Positions 14,901 through 29,900 of a stretch of DNA of 64,000 nt are shown here, in pieces. Position 1 is the stretch's first letter. Each line of letters begins with the position of its first letter. The translations under genes and the position numbers were made by a program. The stretch spans positions 27,565,442 through 27,629,441 of the forward strand of contig CM072885.1 in NCBI GenBank assembly GCA_037013685.1, given 5' to 3'. Below the pieces are notes generated by a model. It searched no databases and was not told where the DNA came from. It saw nothing but the letters and a program-made list of their open reading frames with translations. The DNA is from Acridotheres tristis. Its lineage: Eukaryota > Chordata > Aves > Passeriformes > Sturnidae.

Positions 14901-17900
14901 TATTATGAATTAGGAATGTATTATATATGTTTCAATGTTTCTACCTGAAAAATAAATACATCTCTGCTCCTTAAAGAGACTTTAAGCAGATAAAAGTCTA
15001 GATCACTTTATCTATGAAACGGACATGTGTTACATGTATGACTAGAAAAAACACAAAGAATAAACTATGAAATTATTGTATTTATTACTGGGTTGTGCAT
15101 TAGGCAATCAGGAAGTCTGGAATTTTATGTTGAAAACACAGAATAAAATAAAATATTAAGTAGCTGTATTTTCTAACACAGAGTTGTTAAGTTTGCAAAA
15201 GCTTTAAACAGTAATGTAAGCTATTATGATGTATAGAAATGCAAGTCATGTTGAAATACATGGGAAGATTTCAGTCTGACACTTCCTGATTTATGACTCA
15301 CCTTCTGAGCTGAGGTTTACTTAAAAGAGGTGTTAAAGCTTTTCTGACCAGTCATCCATATCTGATCTACCTTATCTACTACAGATTATGGAACATATTT
15401 GTTCATGTGGCAAACTATTCCCAAGTAAATAGATTTTTGTCTATATGGATACATATATCTAGGGGCCAAATGCTTTGCTGTTCTGGCACAACATATCCAA
15501 ACCGTACTGGAGGGTCAAGAGCCAGGAAAGGTTAAGAGTGTGATGCAGCAACTTTCCTCAGTACAGAGCTCCCAGACCCTCCCCACTGAACAGGGAGGGC
15601 TTGAGAGCTAAGAGCAAAGACCTAACAACCAGTTGGAGTCCTGCTGTGCACTGCACTCTGTTCAGAAGCATTTTTTTGGGAAAGTATTCATTTAATTCCC
15701 TCATGTGAGCACAAACTTCTGATCTAATAAATTATATATACACACACATACACACATACATTTGGTGAATTTTATTGTAGGTAATGGCTTGACATGCTTC
15801 TATGAAAGCCTCTGGGAAAGAAGAGCAATATGAAATAATAAACAGACCAGCTTCTTACTAGAAAACAATTTTTTGTAAATTAAGTTATATGAAATGTATT
15901 AATTTTAAATGTTGTCTTGATTTATGAGAAAAATCAAGATTGAGTCTCCTCAGCCGTAGTTGGCTTTAAAATTTTTTTAAAAAGCTGAAACTTCTGTCTT
16001 AGAAGTTGTTAATTTTCTATGATAGAAACATTTTCCTTTTTTATTTACCTGGGCTCTCTTGGCTATATTTGAAATATCACATTGTACAAAGCTGCAGAGA
16101 TGATTTCTGCTGTGCTTTGTACTTTTTAAACATCAGTGAGTATCCTCTCTCATTTAGCCCCATAGCTGGCTTGAAATTCTGTTCCTATCCAAAAGACAGA
16201 GGAGGTTCGCTATTTTAAATATAGCTATTCACAGAGGGTTAATTTAATTTAAATTTATTATTTAATTTAATTTAAATTATAGAGACCTCTTGTCTAATCA
16301 ATGCCAACTCACTTTCACTGGCAGAAGCAATATTAGGCTATCTACACATACGATTTCTAGGACCATGGTGACTAGAAGAGTTATGAGTTAGACTAGAAAA
16401 ATGTTTGAAATATTGGTTAAAAATTTAGAACATCAGTGAAATAACTTCATTTTTCTACCCAATTCTCAGCCAGGTAGAAACCTGAAGAACATGCTTACAA
16501 AAACAAGACAATGTGCACTTGCATATTTTAATGAAAGCTAAAAGAAAAAAACCTAATCAAATCTGTTATGCAGTGTTGCTAGGAGGACTGACTGCATTAA
16601 GGCTTTTGTGAATCTTACAGAGATGCTGATGTTTCATATTTGGAACCATCCCAGCAGTGCTAAGTCAGGCTTGGAAAATAAAGGTTTTAAGAGAAGGTAC
16701 AAAAGGAAGCCATTTACCTAGCTTTGCATAAAGCCTGGACAGACAACAGCACAGAACATCTTGAACATGTAACAGTGGAAAGCGTGGAGTATGTATATAA
16801 GACTGAAGGAAAAAAATGGAAGGGGATTTTGTGACATAACATTCCAGTTTCATTGAAACAAAGAGCTTAGGAAAAAAATACAGAACTCCAGCATAAGAAA
16901 GTGAATTTTCAGTTCTAAACATATTTAGGTCTAACTGTATATATTTAACTATTCCTGCCACAAGAGCTGACATGTTAGAGAATGCTAAAAATCCAGATAA
17001 CGCAGTAATGGGGTTACTCTGTCTCACTGTCAGCCTCTTGGGAAGTCAACTGAACGCATTTCCCAAATTCTTTGTGCTTCAGAACCTTTTCAATCCATGC
17101 TGGCCTTGGTAGGATTTGTACAGTCCTGCACCTAACTTAATAATCTCACTATGCTGCATGACACATTTGCAAGTTGAAAAGACACCAGAGATGACCGGAC
17201 TCACAGCTGCAGTAAAGCCACTTGGTCAGGTTCAGCAGAATTACTAAAACCAATTCAAGTTTAGATATCACAAATCTAACTAAAAGCACTCTCCTCAGCT
17301 GTGGCTTGGTTAATTGATTTTGGTGATATGGACAAAAATCCAAGTAGTACCGAAGTTTTAAAAAACACAACACATTATTAATATAAATAAATCAGGAAGC
17401 ACACCAAAAACAGTTCTATACCACCTGCGTGGCCTTAAAGAAAGGATTAACATGGATAGTTGGGAAGTACATTCTCACTGCCTTCCCCTGCAACCTGAGG
17501 GATGACATGCACATCCACTCAGCAATAAATTTTTGCTGTTACATTCAAAACAGTGAGTAGATTCTCTCAAATGACCCTGAAATAAAGCACCACTATGACT
17601 AACATATGTCTTCTATCAGAATTATAAAAAAATAAAAATTGAAAGAACACACTAAATTTGAAAATTCTGAATTCAATTTCCTTACAAGTGGAACAACTAC
17701 AAAATTAACAGACTAAGTAAGCTGCAATGATAAACCACTAGAAGACACAATTTAGCAAATTTCAAACCAAAAAGGACAGGTTGCCCTACTTGCCAAGGGT
17801 AGTCTCATAGCATCTTGCACGAAGTGCAGGAAGATTTTGGCAAAGGAAATCAGAAGAGAATTACCTCAGTGTGGGGAACTTCCACAGCTATCTCTAGAGC

Positions 17901-20900
17901 CCTCCTTGCATCACAGCGAGAGAGACACGCTTCAGTAGCAATATGAGGAGGAGGAGGAGAATAAAAAGGATGAAGAAAAGGAGAAATGACTGCTATTACT
18001 AATTATCCTGACTACTGACATGAGGAAGATGTACTCCCTTTCAAGCTTTAATGTTTTTTAGGAGCACAAGGCTCAGGCTGATAGAGAAAACAGAAAGGTT
18101 ATCTATCCTAAAGATACCAAGGGACAGACCTCTAACTGCATGTAAGAGAATCATACACTTGGAAGGCAAACTGCTATTTAGAAAAAGAGGAATATTAAGG
18201 AAGAAAAAAAAAAAACCCAAACAACCACGGACATTCTGTAGCCACACAAAATAAAAGTACCTAAGCAAAATTCATCTGCTTACAACAAGTCTGGAAAGAG
18301 TAATGACAGTGACCATTAATTATACTAACAGGTCAAATTATCTTGCTGCAGCCATGTGGTTCTATAATATACTGGCCTATTTTTGGTGCCTTAAATTAAT
18401 TTGAACCTTAAAGTTTCAAAGTGAAAAAAAGTTTCCTGCACTTTTCTAAGGACGCCTTTAATTATGATGAAAAATTTTCTCTAAAACACATTTTGTGTGT
18501 TAAATTATAGTATACACTCTGGTTGCTAAAGAAGCAAAACCAGACTTAAGTCAAGACAAGACATCATAAGGCACCAAAATATTCACACAAGTGCTATTTT
18601 TCTACCTCCAGAGAATATTTGCCCATGTATGACAAATGACAAAAGGTATTAGAATTAACATAAAGAGTAGTAGTTTCTAGCAAGCAACACATTGAGATGA
18701 AATTTCTATGCTTGAAATAACATTAAAATAAAAGTATAAATCACTCACTGTCAATTAAAAAAAAACAGACAAAATATTTGGCCAAAAAGATCATGCAGAT
18801 GATAGTGGATTTTCCTGAATTACACTGAAGAGCTGTGATAATTTTACTTCCCAGGACTTATGAACAATTAATACAAAAAACTGTAGCGGTGCCAGTCTTG
18901 TTCAGCTAAGAACAAGCAGAATGGAAATGTTTAATTTGCTTTCCAAATATTTAGGACAAATTAAACTACAACAAATAGTAATATGTACTCCCAAAGCAAC
19001 TTTTAAGTGAACATACATTCTTCTAGAGTAACCTGAAAAACCTTCATTTGAACTCTGTAAACCCAACAATGATATAGATTATAGGGTGTTGGATGTGGAC
19101 AGATGTGGCCTGCCTGTCTCAGAATGGAAGCAAGAATACTAACTGCAGTTGAAAAGAAAACCAACCAAGATACTGCAAAGATTATTTTACTTTAAAGAAA
19201 CAGTGAGGCATAAAATAAAAATTTGGATGATTGAAGTGTCTTTTAAGCCATCATGATGACCTTTTCTATTTTAAGGTCCTCCTACTTAATAGAATTTTCT
19301 TTCAAGTAAATGCAAAATCAATAGGAAGGTTTTTTACCTGATAGCCATGTAACCCTATTGATGATATTCTGAACCCATTCATTATTACAAATATTTTCAC
19401 TAATGGATGTGTCTGTAAAATAAATTTTCACTGAGATTTATTTTTTGATTGTTCTGGGCAAGCTGCTATTTTATCCATCATTAGTAAATACAGCTGTGTT
19501 TGGTTGCTGACTTTTGTGTGTTTCAGAACTAAACACACAGCATATTAGCATAAGGCACTGAAGGATCTTACTATTTTCTGTTAAAAAGAAGATTCATTTG
19601 TTACTGAAAACCAGGGAATTAAATTTTTCATGTTCCACTTTTTTCTTTATTCTAAAACACTATTAGATATACTTAAACTACTCCTAAAAGATGCTTGCCC
19701 ACAGATGTTTATAGAAGATGGAAATTTCATACCACTCATAAGCAATTACCTAAAATACCTAACCTTTCTTAGAGTAAAAGGCTCCCTTAGTGTCTAACCT
19801 AAGAAATCTTTGTTGTACTGAAATAGATTTTTACCCATTGCCAAGAGACAAAAAAATTCTTCTCTGAAGCAAGCTTTTATTATATTCTGAAAATTTACAA
19901 TGTTTCATTAATGTTATAGCCTTTTGGTTGAATAAATTAATAGATCCAAGGCCAGGCTGGATGGGGCTCTGAGTAACCTGGTCTAGTGGAGGGTGGCAGG
20001 GTGTTTGGAAACTAGACGATCTTTGAGATCCTTTCCAACTCAAATCATTCTAAGATTCTATGATTAAATTGTCTGTTCTCTGATCATTACTATTTTTCAC
20101 TTCTGGAATTTCTCAGCCTGCCCATTGTAGATTGAGAATGCGTTCCATTCTTGAGAGGAATCTGTCCATCTTTATAGTCATAAATATGACTATTTAGCTA
20201 CACTTTTCATAAAGTATAATAAATAAAGTGTGGTTAATTATTAAGGTGCAGTTAATTTATCCTAGGTAGAAACAAATACAACATAACTATGGGTTTCTAC
20301 GTGAACAACAGTGTACAAAATAATTTTCAAAAATTCACAGTAAGTGGAGTTCCATTTCAAGATGGAACTCAGGAGAAATACATATAGTTAATGCTGTTCA
20401 CCTTAATTAGAAAAAAATACTGTTGTGACTCTGTTCAAAGTGAAGAAAGGAATAAATTGAGTACATATCAGCAATTCTTTATCAAATTTAGAGTAAATCT
20501 CCTTGGGAGTCCATACAGAATTCCCTGTCCTGTTCGGAATGACTATGCCTTGTATTTAGAGTTCAGCCGAGTTCTTTCTCACTCTTACAGTTCACCTTTT
20601 GATTAAAGTTTTTTTGTACTACTTTTTAAAAGTATAGCTTTTTGAAGTAGACAGATTGGTTACCTCTTCTCCATCATTCATTAGAACAATTTTCATATAT
20701 CAAATAGCTCTACTGACACATAAAGTGAACAAATTTATCAGTGTTTTCCTATAAAAAATAATAAAAAAAGGAAATTGTGTTTACCTTTTCGTGAATAAAA
20801 AGTCTTCAAAAGTATTCGCTAGCTCTGGCCACATACTGTCAAATTTTCCAGAAGATGCATGCTGCCTTGCAACAGGTAGTCCAATGGAGAGAACTTTAAG

Positions 20901-23900
20901 GAGAGAGGACACAGCTAGCTTCCATGTGCTTTCAGAAGGACACGAGTACTTCAGACTGAGAGGTATTCTAAGCGTCTGCAAAATGAAAGTCAAAATGAAA
21001 TTTATAGTTGCTCAGACAAATCTAAGATTACAGCAAGTTTCTGCACAAGATCTCAGCAGGCACTGTCATAGATGGCAGTATACAACCGTACCTTTTCTGC
21101 TAGTATAAGAGATGGCCTTTTACAAATGCACTTCTGAAGACAATTTATCATATACTACCTGGCTAAAGCACAGGTCTGTAGCCAAGTACAAGGTTAGAAG
21201 TCAAAATTGATCCATTATCATTTACACTACGAAGTCATGCATTAATTTTCTTTTTCTGTATTGCCATCCACCATTTCTGCTAAGTGTGACAAATGGGCTT
21301 TCCTAACATCTAAAAGACTGCAGGCAGTCTGTTATCACGAGTATATTCTGGAGAATTCAGTCTCATTCCTTTAAAGCCATCCCAAGTGCTTCTTTGTTCA
21401 AAGAAAAAAGCCTCATGGAATTTAAACTTTTCCTATTAAAGCTGAACTTTAAATGCTGGAACATAAACACTGGAAGAAATCTGGTCTTTACTGACTCTTA
21501 AACCACATGAAATTTGAAAGTAAGAACAGCCAGTGAAATTCTAAGATAAAAGCTAGAATACAACTCAAATGTAAAGCAGATGAAAATACAGCTAATTTTA
21601 AGTCTTTTAGATAGACAGTCATCTTCAATATCTATAAAACAAAGTCATTAATAATTTTTAAAACATTAGGCATATGAACTATTTACACTTATATGCATTC
21701 CTTTTAGTATTGTTAGTCAAACCTTAGAACCTGATAGTAAGTTACCTTGGAAAACCAATTATTTACTTGACATTTCAAATACACAGTGACTAAATTCAGG
21801 TACTATATGTACACCTCTCATGCCTATAGCGCAGTGTCTGATTTGAGGAAAGCAAAAGGAGGAAAGACTCACTCTGACTCTGACAAGGGAGTCAATTATA
21901 ATTAACTCTTCATGGCAAAAAATTATGACAGCTAGAATCTAACCCTAGAGTTAAACAGAACTTTTTTTTCTGCTGTTATTGGTCATATGTCAAATCAAAT
22001 TCCAAAATCAACATGGGCTTTAGAGACATGAAAAATAAATTTAAAAGCATTTTCATATATCGCAATAGATCATATTATTATCAACTGCAAATGTTATAAA
22101 AAAGTGGTATTTCTATCAGTTTCACCAATCCCATTAAAATGGAAGTGGAAAACAACTGCATTAACTTTGAAATGAAAGTATTTAATTCATAACCGATTTC
22201 AAATAATATCACCTGTTTTAAACACATTCAGGCTTCTAAATTTCTATACAGGAAAGTCCTGATGTCAGCCAAGTCATTGCAAACAAGCTAGGTCAGATAC
22301 ATTTTTATTTTTCGGACTTCTGGAAAATATTACTTCTATCATTTACTAAATTTTTTTGCTGAAATAGAATGGTTAAAAAAAATGAAGCATTTGACAATTT
22401 CACTTTAAAGGTATATTTGCTCACCTGTAACACTGACAGATGAAGTCATTAAAAGCAAATCAAAAGTAAGAGAGCAGATGTCCCCGAAGTATATTATGCT
22501 AGCCTACAGAAACTGGGCTTTGGCCTTCAATGCTGTATTTTTAGGAGGCTGACTAACCACACTCAGGTGCATAACACTTTCAAAGATGAAAATTTTTGTG
22601 GCCTAACACATTTGTTAATTTTTATCTTAACACTGAAATATTGATGCTGACATTATCCAGCTCAGAACAATACATATAGACTAATAAATAGCCTTCCAGA
22701 TTCAAAAGAAATTATTCCTGGCTGCTCATCTTTATAAATATATCAATCTGTTTACTACAGCTTGAAGCTTCCCAGGAAGTGTTTGTTGACACTAGCTGAA
22801 AATGAAACTCATGATTTTCTATGTAAGCTCATTAAATTCAGAGCACATGCAGGTCAAATTTTTACCTTAATAATGTTCTGAAGAACCTTCTCTGTTACCA
22901 CAGCTTTATGGCAAGCTGTCTTTTGGTATAAGTCCACCACAACTTCTAATGATCTTTCTGCAAATGGTACGTAATTCAATGCCACCCATTCTGCCTAGGA
23001 AAAGGAATTAGTAAATTACTAAATCACACATGAAAACATATTAAGGAACAGAAAATGTATGTTTTGCACTGAACTCTCAGTTTAATGCATGCAAGGTTTG
23101 CTAAGAATATGGTCCAAGCAACAAAACTGCAAATACAACATAGCCTGGCTAAGAAAATGTACTCTACATTGAAGTAAAGTACATTTAAGTTGGAGAAATG
23201 TTGCAGTCTAAGCAAGAGAACAATATTAGGACAATCTTTAAGGAAATTTAACTCACCGGTGCAAATAGTTGTATCTAGTGTGATTCCATTGTGTTGCAAG
23301 ACAAACAGAATAAGAAAAATTAATACATACATAATAGTTACCTCTTCGATTACACTGAATCAGATGCTCATGCTTAGTGAACAGCAGTGTACACAGATAA
23401 AAAGAATTTTTGAATACGTTCCATTTCTTTACACCATGTGCAATTCAAAAATCTGCAGCTTGCAGGAATTTTCTCCATTCAAAATTATTATGGCTCTACG
23501 TTAAATTTAGTATCTCTTGTAGGACAAATTATTTTAGATTAATTCAAGTACGAATTCAGACACATTTGTCTGGTGTCTAAGCCAGACCTTTCCTACATTA
23601 AGGAATACAAAGTATAAAAGCAAAGAAGAATGCAAAGAGAGTAAAAGCAGATAACAAGAGCATGTAAAAAAAATTACACAACATGCAGTTAAGTTTCTAC
23701 AGATTGAACAAATGCATGTTGCTGAACAACCTATATCTGAAGCTGAATTGGATTAACCAGCCAAGTGACACAAGTGAGATTTCTAATTAGTTACCTGATT
23801 ATACTTAGCATTTGCAATATGCTTGGTTTCCAGCTGTCCATACTGTGGAGGCTTGCAGGAAAATTCTACAAAGGCCAGCAGTTGGTCAAAGATTGCAGGA

Positions 23901-26900
23901 TACATTATCTGCATACCTTCTGAGCCCACACATATAGCCTTTATCAAAAGAAAATGCAGAAGTTTAATATATATTTCTTGAGCTTTTGCTTTAACACCTG
24001 CATCAGTACAAGGAACTCCTAAAAAGAAAATCCCCATGTAAGACTATGCAAGAGTTGTGCTGTATGAAGATAGTGTATAGTTCCAATAGTGTAAGGAAAT
24101 TAAATTTTATGACTTTATTGAAGTAAATAAAGTGGCAAGATACCTGGGCATATATAGTTCAGTATATACAGCTATCTCATCTGATAAAAGACAACTTTTC
24201 TCCACAAACTCTGCTTCAACTTGTCAGTAAAATAAAGTCTTATATAAGTCTTGTATATAGATCTCAGCCATATCTTTGTTAAGTTCTACTTCAATAAACA
24301 CTTAAATCTCAGAAGTAAATCACAGAAGCCTTCAAAAAGCAGTTAAGAGTGTCTTATAGAAAGGAATAAAATAAATAAAATTAGAATTATATGGTTTGGT
24401 ATAGCTGAAACTCAATCTTCCTTTAAAAAGGATAACATTTCAGGAACAGTGTACTTATATTACCAAAAACCCCCCAACCCCCCTCTACTACAGCAGTAAA
24501 AGACTAGAAGATGAGTTCTAATGAGAAATAAAAAAACAACAACAAAACAAAGGGTGTAAAATGAGCTCAACATAAAAGCCTGAAAAGAGATCCAACGCTC
24601 CCTTCCATTTCCATGTTCTTGAGTTGCAATGATGTCCTTTGTTAGTGAAATCACATTATAAAATATATTTATTAAACTAGTCAGAGTTCAGTCTGACAAG
24701 GCTTTTTTTCATGCTATTCTAACTGCAAAGTCGTTCCACAACTTCTGAGAAAATCAGAACTGACCTAAGTCTTCCTGTATCAGCAAACAACCTGATCCTA
24801 CACACAAACACAGTTTTATTTCAGAGACTGCAAATATTTACATACTCTTCTTTAATGCTTCCACTAGCTTCTGTGCGTACTCCTGAGAGTATCAACTGAT
24901 TTCAAGAGAGGAATAACGTACTCTGCTCCAGACTAAAGCAAAACCATCGGACACATGGCCTTTGCTTCACATCAGGACTGGCCGGCTGCCTTGCCATGTG
25001 AACTGTACTGTGTTTATACAGTCAAGAGGAGCACTCACACAACTTCACAGAACTTACCGACGTCCAAAAATACTTTAACTAATGTTTTTAGGAACTTCAG
25101 TGCTGCTGTGTTAGTAACATAAGCATAGGTGGGATGGGAGTTTGGGGTACCACCTTATGAAAGTCTGCATTTGCAAAGGCTTCTAACTGCCATGGTAACC
25201 CATCGACACTGGGAGTGGAGAAGGGCAGATGTCTCACTTTCTCATGTAAAGTTATTGCTTTTGTTATTGTTTAGAAACTTTCAGCTAAAACATCCTGAAA
25301 AGTACAAGAGTATAATAATGTGCTGTTTTTCCTCATGTTAAAACCTCTCCTAACCCCTTCTTTGAAAAGCCCTAATGCCTGCAGCCTTTGGAAACTAATA
25401 TCATCTGGATAAGGAGACTAAAAAAACAGAAAAATCTGAGATGAATAGACTGATCAAATGGGAAAAATAGGATTTGGGCTAGACTGACCTGCTGGAAAAG
25501 GGAGGATAAAAAAGGGTCAAACTAATTTTGACTTTCCTGAAGTGGAAAAGGATGAAAATTTACCAGACATGACAGGTTTTAAAACTTCGTATTATTTACA
25601 CACCCACATACAAAACAGAGATTTAATATCAACTTCTATCCAAGCAAACTGAATTGAAATTCATAGCATTTCCATGGCAGAGATGGTTGGAACTAGATGA
25701 CCTTTAACGCTCCTTTCAATCCAAGCCTTTTTATGATGATATTCTTACACCTTATCTTACCTTTATAAGATATCTACCATCTTTCAAAATAAATGAATGA
25801 ATATTTGTTAAAACCATCAACTAAAGAAAAGGCTGCAAGATAATGATTCTACCTTGCGTGTTTATGCTTGAGATTAATCAGCTCACACTAAGCAAGAGAG
25901 AAAATGAGACACTGAATTGATGCTCATTTGGCAGCCACTATGTGTTCTATGAGCTAAATGGGGCAGGATCCTGACAGCAGCAGGGAGGATGCATGGCCAC
26001 ATAGTTAAGCAAAGTAGTCATAACATGAAAATCTAAAGGGAATGAAGTCAGGTCATGTGGATATTTTAATTCTGCCATTTCCCAAGTAAGGCTGTGGGGT
26101 TTTTTTGGGGGGGTATTTTTTTAAAGTAGTGCTTAATTTAAATGCATGATTTTATTCATTATCAACTCTGCTTTTTTTGAATAAATAAGTTTTGTGAATG
26201 AGCACTTTATTTTGCAAGGAGATATTTTACAACTGCAGAAAGAAAAAAGCAAGCAGTACTATTTCCTTTTTTTATGGCTTTCAGAGAAAGCGCACCCTCA
26301 TTTGTTGTTAACAGATTCACTTCCATGAAGGGTGTTCTTTGAGGATGAGTTCTATAGTAAGAATTTCTTAAGCAGAGATGCAGCATTTTCCTTAAATAAC
26401 TGATTAATAAAAGGCAAGAATGTACGTCATCTGCCAAAGAGCCTTCTATATTTTATGCTTTGTGTAAACAGTAAATTCTCATGATCACTGTTTTTTCTAG
26501 ACTGTTCATAGCAGCACCTGGACATCATATGGAACACTGTGGGACTGTTCCTCCACCTCCACATACAGATCTCTAGTATCAACATCAACAGTACTTCAAT
26601 ATTAGATGGACAAGTAAATGGCTACAAACACAGCATAACACTTAAGGTACTTCTGCAATCAAGTAAAAGCACTTTTCATAAAGATTACACCTCTCAATGC
26701 AGAGCATCTATTTTGCAGCAGGAATGGAGATCTGATTGTTATAATACAACACACTGTGCAATTATAAATAATTTTTAAAATAATATGTAAATCACCAGAC
26801 TATAGTTCTATAGAGAAGAAGTAGGACACACTATAGTTTACCTTTCACACACTAGAAGTTTACCTTTTGTAAAACATCTAAAGCTGTAAGCACTGCTTCC

Positions 26901-29900
26901 TGTAAACTTGTCAAAACTGCTTCAGTGTAAGATGGAAGGATGAAAGGGGAAGCATCTGAACTGATTGGAACTGAAACAGCACCGTGCAAAATGACACCCA
27001 GCTTCTGGAGATCATCCATGCTGAAACCCGTTTTGATGTGTTGGTAAAGAGCTGGGAATATCTGAATTAAAGCTGTAAGAAAAGGCTGGCTGGGAATGAA
27101 AGTCAATTTATCACAAGTAATTGGAGGCCTTGTACTTTCTGATCCAATCCTATACCAGCTGTTCCAGGCTGCCCACCAAAGATTCAAATCTTCAATCTCA
27201 TCTGTTATTACAGGAGGTTCAGATCCATTGAATCTTCCTATTCTTTCTCCTATGGAGTCAGTTCTCATGAATGATCTGCCAAGACTAGTGGCAGTTGATC
27301 CTACCACCAAAGGTACAGAAACATTGATTGCAGGTGGTGTCTCAGGCTTCTCAGAGTCTCGAACAGGAGAAACAATTTGTAGGATCTCCTGGAAGCTTTT
27401 CAGAGCAGCCAAGGAAACTTCACTATTTTTGCTAAGTGCTGCTGACTGGATGTGATCAAGAAGAACATCCCAGGCTTGGGAAAAGTCTCCTATTTAAAAA
27501 AAAAAAGGGGGGGGGGGAATCAATTTGGAACTTGTTACTCTAATACACAGAAATTTCAAGTGATTAGGTGACTCTTATCAGTTCAACCATAACCTGAAAG
27601 AATGAATGTGATAGAGAAACACACAAATATGAAGAACTAAACAATATAGCTATGTTCATGCTAAATTTGCTAGCAAAAAAAAAATCACATACCACATACC
27701 ATACCAGTAAAATACATTTTCTTCATTTAGTATAGTGAAACAGATTTGTTCTTATATATACACCAGATGCGTGTTGATTTCAAGAAGGGTTAAGCCCATA
27801 CAAGGCATTAAGGGTCAAATCTATACTCATGCAATGTCTTTATAAAGAATTTATATTAAAATGCTAATTGTACTGTGGAAAGATTTCATTTGAGCCATTT
27901 TTCATTAAATTTAACCTTAACCTTCAATTTTCTATATTGGTAATTACAGGGTTTGAATAATTAAAAGTAGTTCTAATTTTTTTATTCAGTTTTAATTCAA
28001 GTTTAATATAGCCTAAATTCTACCACATTTCTGTAAATGACTAATACACTTACTAGCTGTTAATACGTTGATACCTGTATCACACATGACCAAAATGAAA
28101 TAGAACTTATATTTTAATTGTTTATTATAGGATGCTGAAGGTAGATTAATAAGGACTTTTCTTTGTAAGCTATACATTCTCTATTCCTTTTGCACTTTTT
28201 CCTTGTAGAAATAACCAAGATATTATAAAATATTACTACATACAGCTAAACAATGTAAGTGTTCAATACTACACTGACTTTACAGGTAAGTTCTCTTTAC
28301 ACTCTAAGAGTACTATTAAATTTGACACACTGATGACACAGAAGAGTTCCAGGCAAGTGCTGCATTCCCTTAGACAGACAAAAGGAAAAGCATGCTCTGA
28401 CAAGAACAAAGAATTATTGTTATTGGTCTACTATAATTTAAAGCTATTTAGCGCCCAGAAATGGGACTGAATTGTGATTACTGAGATGTAATCTCAAGTA
28501 CTGTGATACAGAAGAGGAAATCTGTAGTTACAATTTTTGGCTCTACAGACCATTAATTATTAACTCCATAATTTTCATAACATTTGAGGTGACACAACAA
28601 AAAACATTTCTGAGCTAAGATTAAGATTCTTGTCCTGTACTTTAACTAAAAAGAACATATAAAAGCAGAAAGTTTATCATTGTGTCTCTTAATAAATACA
28701 AATTTTACCTAGAGGCTGCAGTAAGTATCTCCTGGTGTTAAATATTCTTGCAACTCCAGCCAGTGTTAATACCCATGTCTCAGCCCACTGTTTCTCAGCT
28801 GTGTCCCTTGAATGATGAATGAGAATGTTGCCTCCTCCTGATTCAATTTTCTCTTTATCAGCTGTCGTAGAAGATTCTCGAACCCTATCCAACAGGTGAA
28901 ATAAGACCTGCAATAGCCAGAAAAAAGAGGAAAAATACAACTTTTCAAATAACATAGATGTATTCATAGTAAAGCAACAAAACCCAGTAATTCTTTCATT
29001 ATCCTTTCTGTCATTGCATCATCGTGAAAATTCCCTTGTTCTAAACAGCCTCCACAGCAGCCAAGAATAACAATCAAGCTAACTGATGGCCAGTTGAGAA
29101 GGGCTGGAAATAGCATACTCAAACCCACCAAGAACAGCATCAGCACCAACAGAATGGTGAAACCAATCAATCTCAGACACTTCACTGGTACAACAGGCAG
29201 GCTCAAATAGAGCCTAAAGTTTCCATAAAGCACAACAAACATGACTGTGACTTCGAACACAGCACTTGATAGATCCTCTCGAAAGATTCAAAACAGAATG
29301 CAAGGCAAGGCTCCATCTAATACCAGATGAGCCCAGTCACACGACCCTCAAACATCTCCATTTTCATACAAAAGATAGGTCATTCATTCTTGTAGGAAGG
29401 AAACCATCTTTTTATCAAACTCCTGAGTAAAAAGCAAATAAATAGGATATTTAACATTATATTTTAGAAGAGGCTTCAAAGGCTAGAGAAGACAAAGTGT
29501 AAAAAAATATGCCCAAAACCCAAGAGATCAGATTTCTGCCACCTTATGTTAAATTTAAAAAGTCTCATAAATTATCTAAGTGATAATGGTTATTAAATGG
29601 TAAATGGGCAATGGTTATGAATATGTAAATGCTCTTTACAAAACCTTCAGAGAAAGCTTCCACATCATACCTTCCATATTACTGTGTGCCACGTTGAATG
29701 TTGCAGTAAAGTTCCATGAGCACCAATAGTAGAAAACAATGTCTGCCCAGCACTCTTTCTAACTGCAGGTCGGGGATCCACACACAGTTCTCCAAGCTTG
29801 GCATACAGGCATAACCAAAGACAGTCAAATGGTGATGCAGGATGAAAAGGTCTGTTCAGCATCACTCCCTTTTCTTCTGCCTGTTTCTGCAACACTGCTT

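Larger units (their letters stand above)
14015..20784 (-). other. MON2 intron 30 (largest intron)
   Basis: This 6.8-kb intron holds two CR1 3' pieces (14149-14190 and 19946-20064). It also holds AT-rich or CA microsatellites at 14430-14487, 15732-15760 and 16239-16280, and an exon-like segment at 19338-19412. The remainder is AT-rich and unrecognised. Confidence 0.85.

Noticed and set aside
27096..27455. 119-codon plus-strand open frame
   Set aside because: It is the antisense shadow of MON2 exon 26, whose minus-strand translation matches vertebrate MON2.
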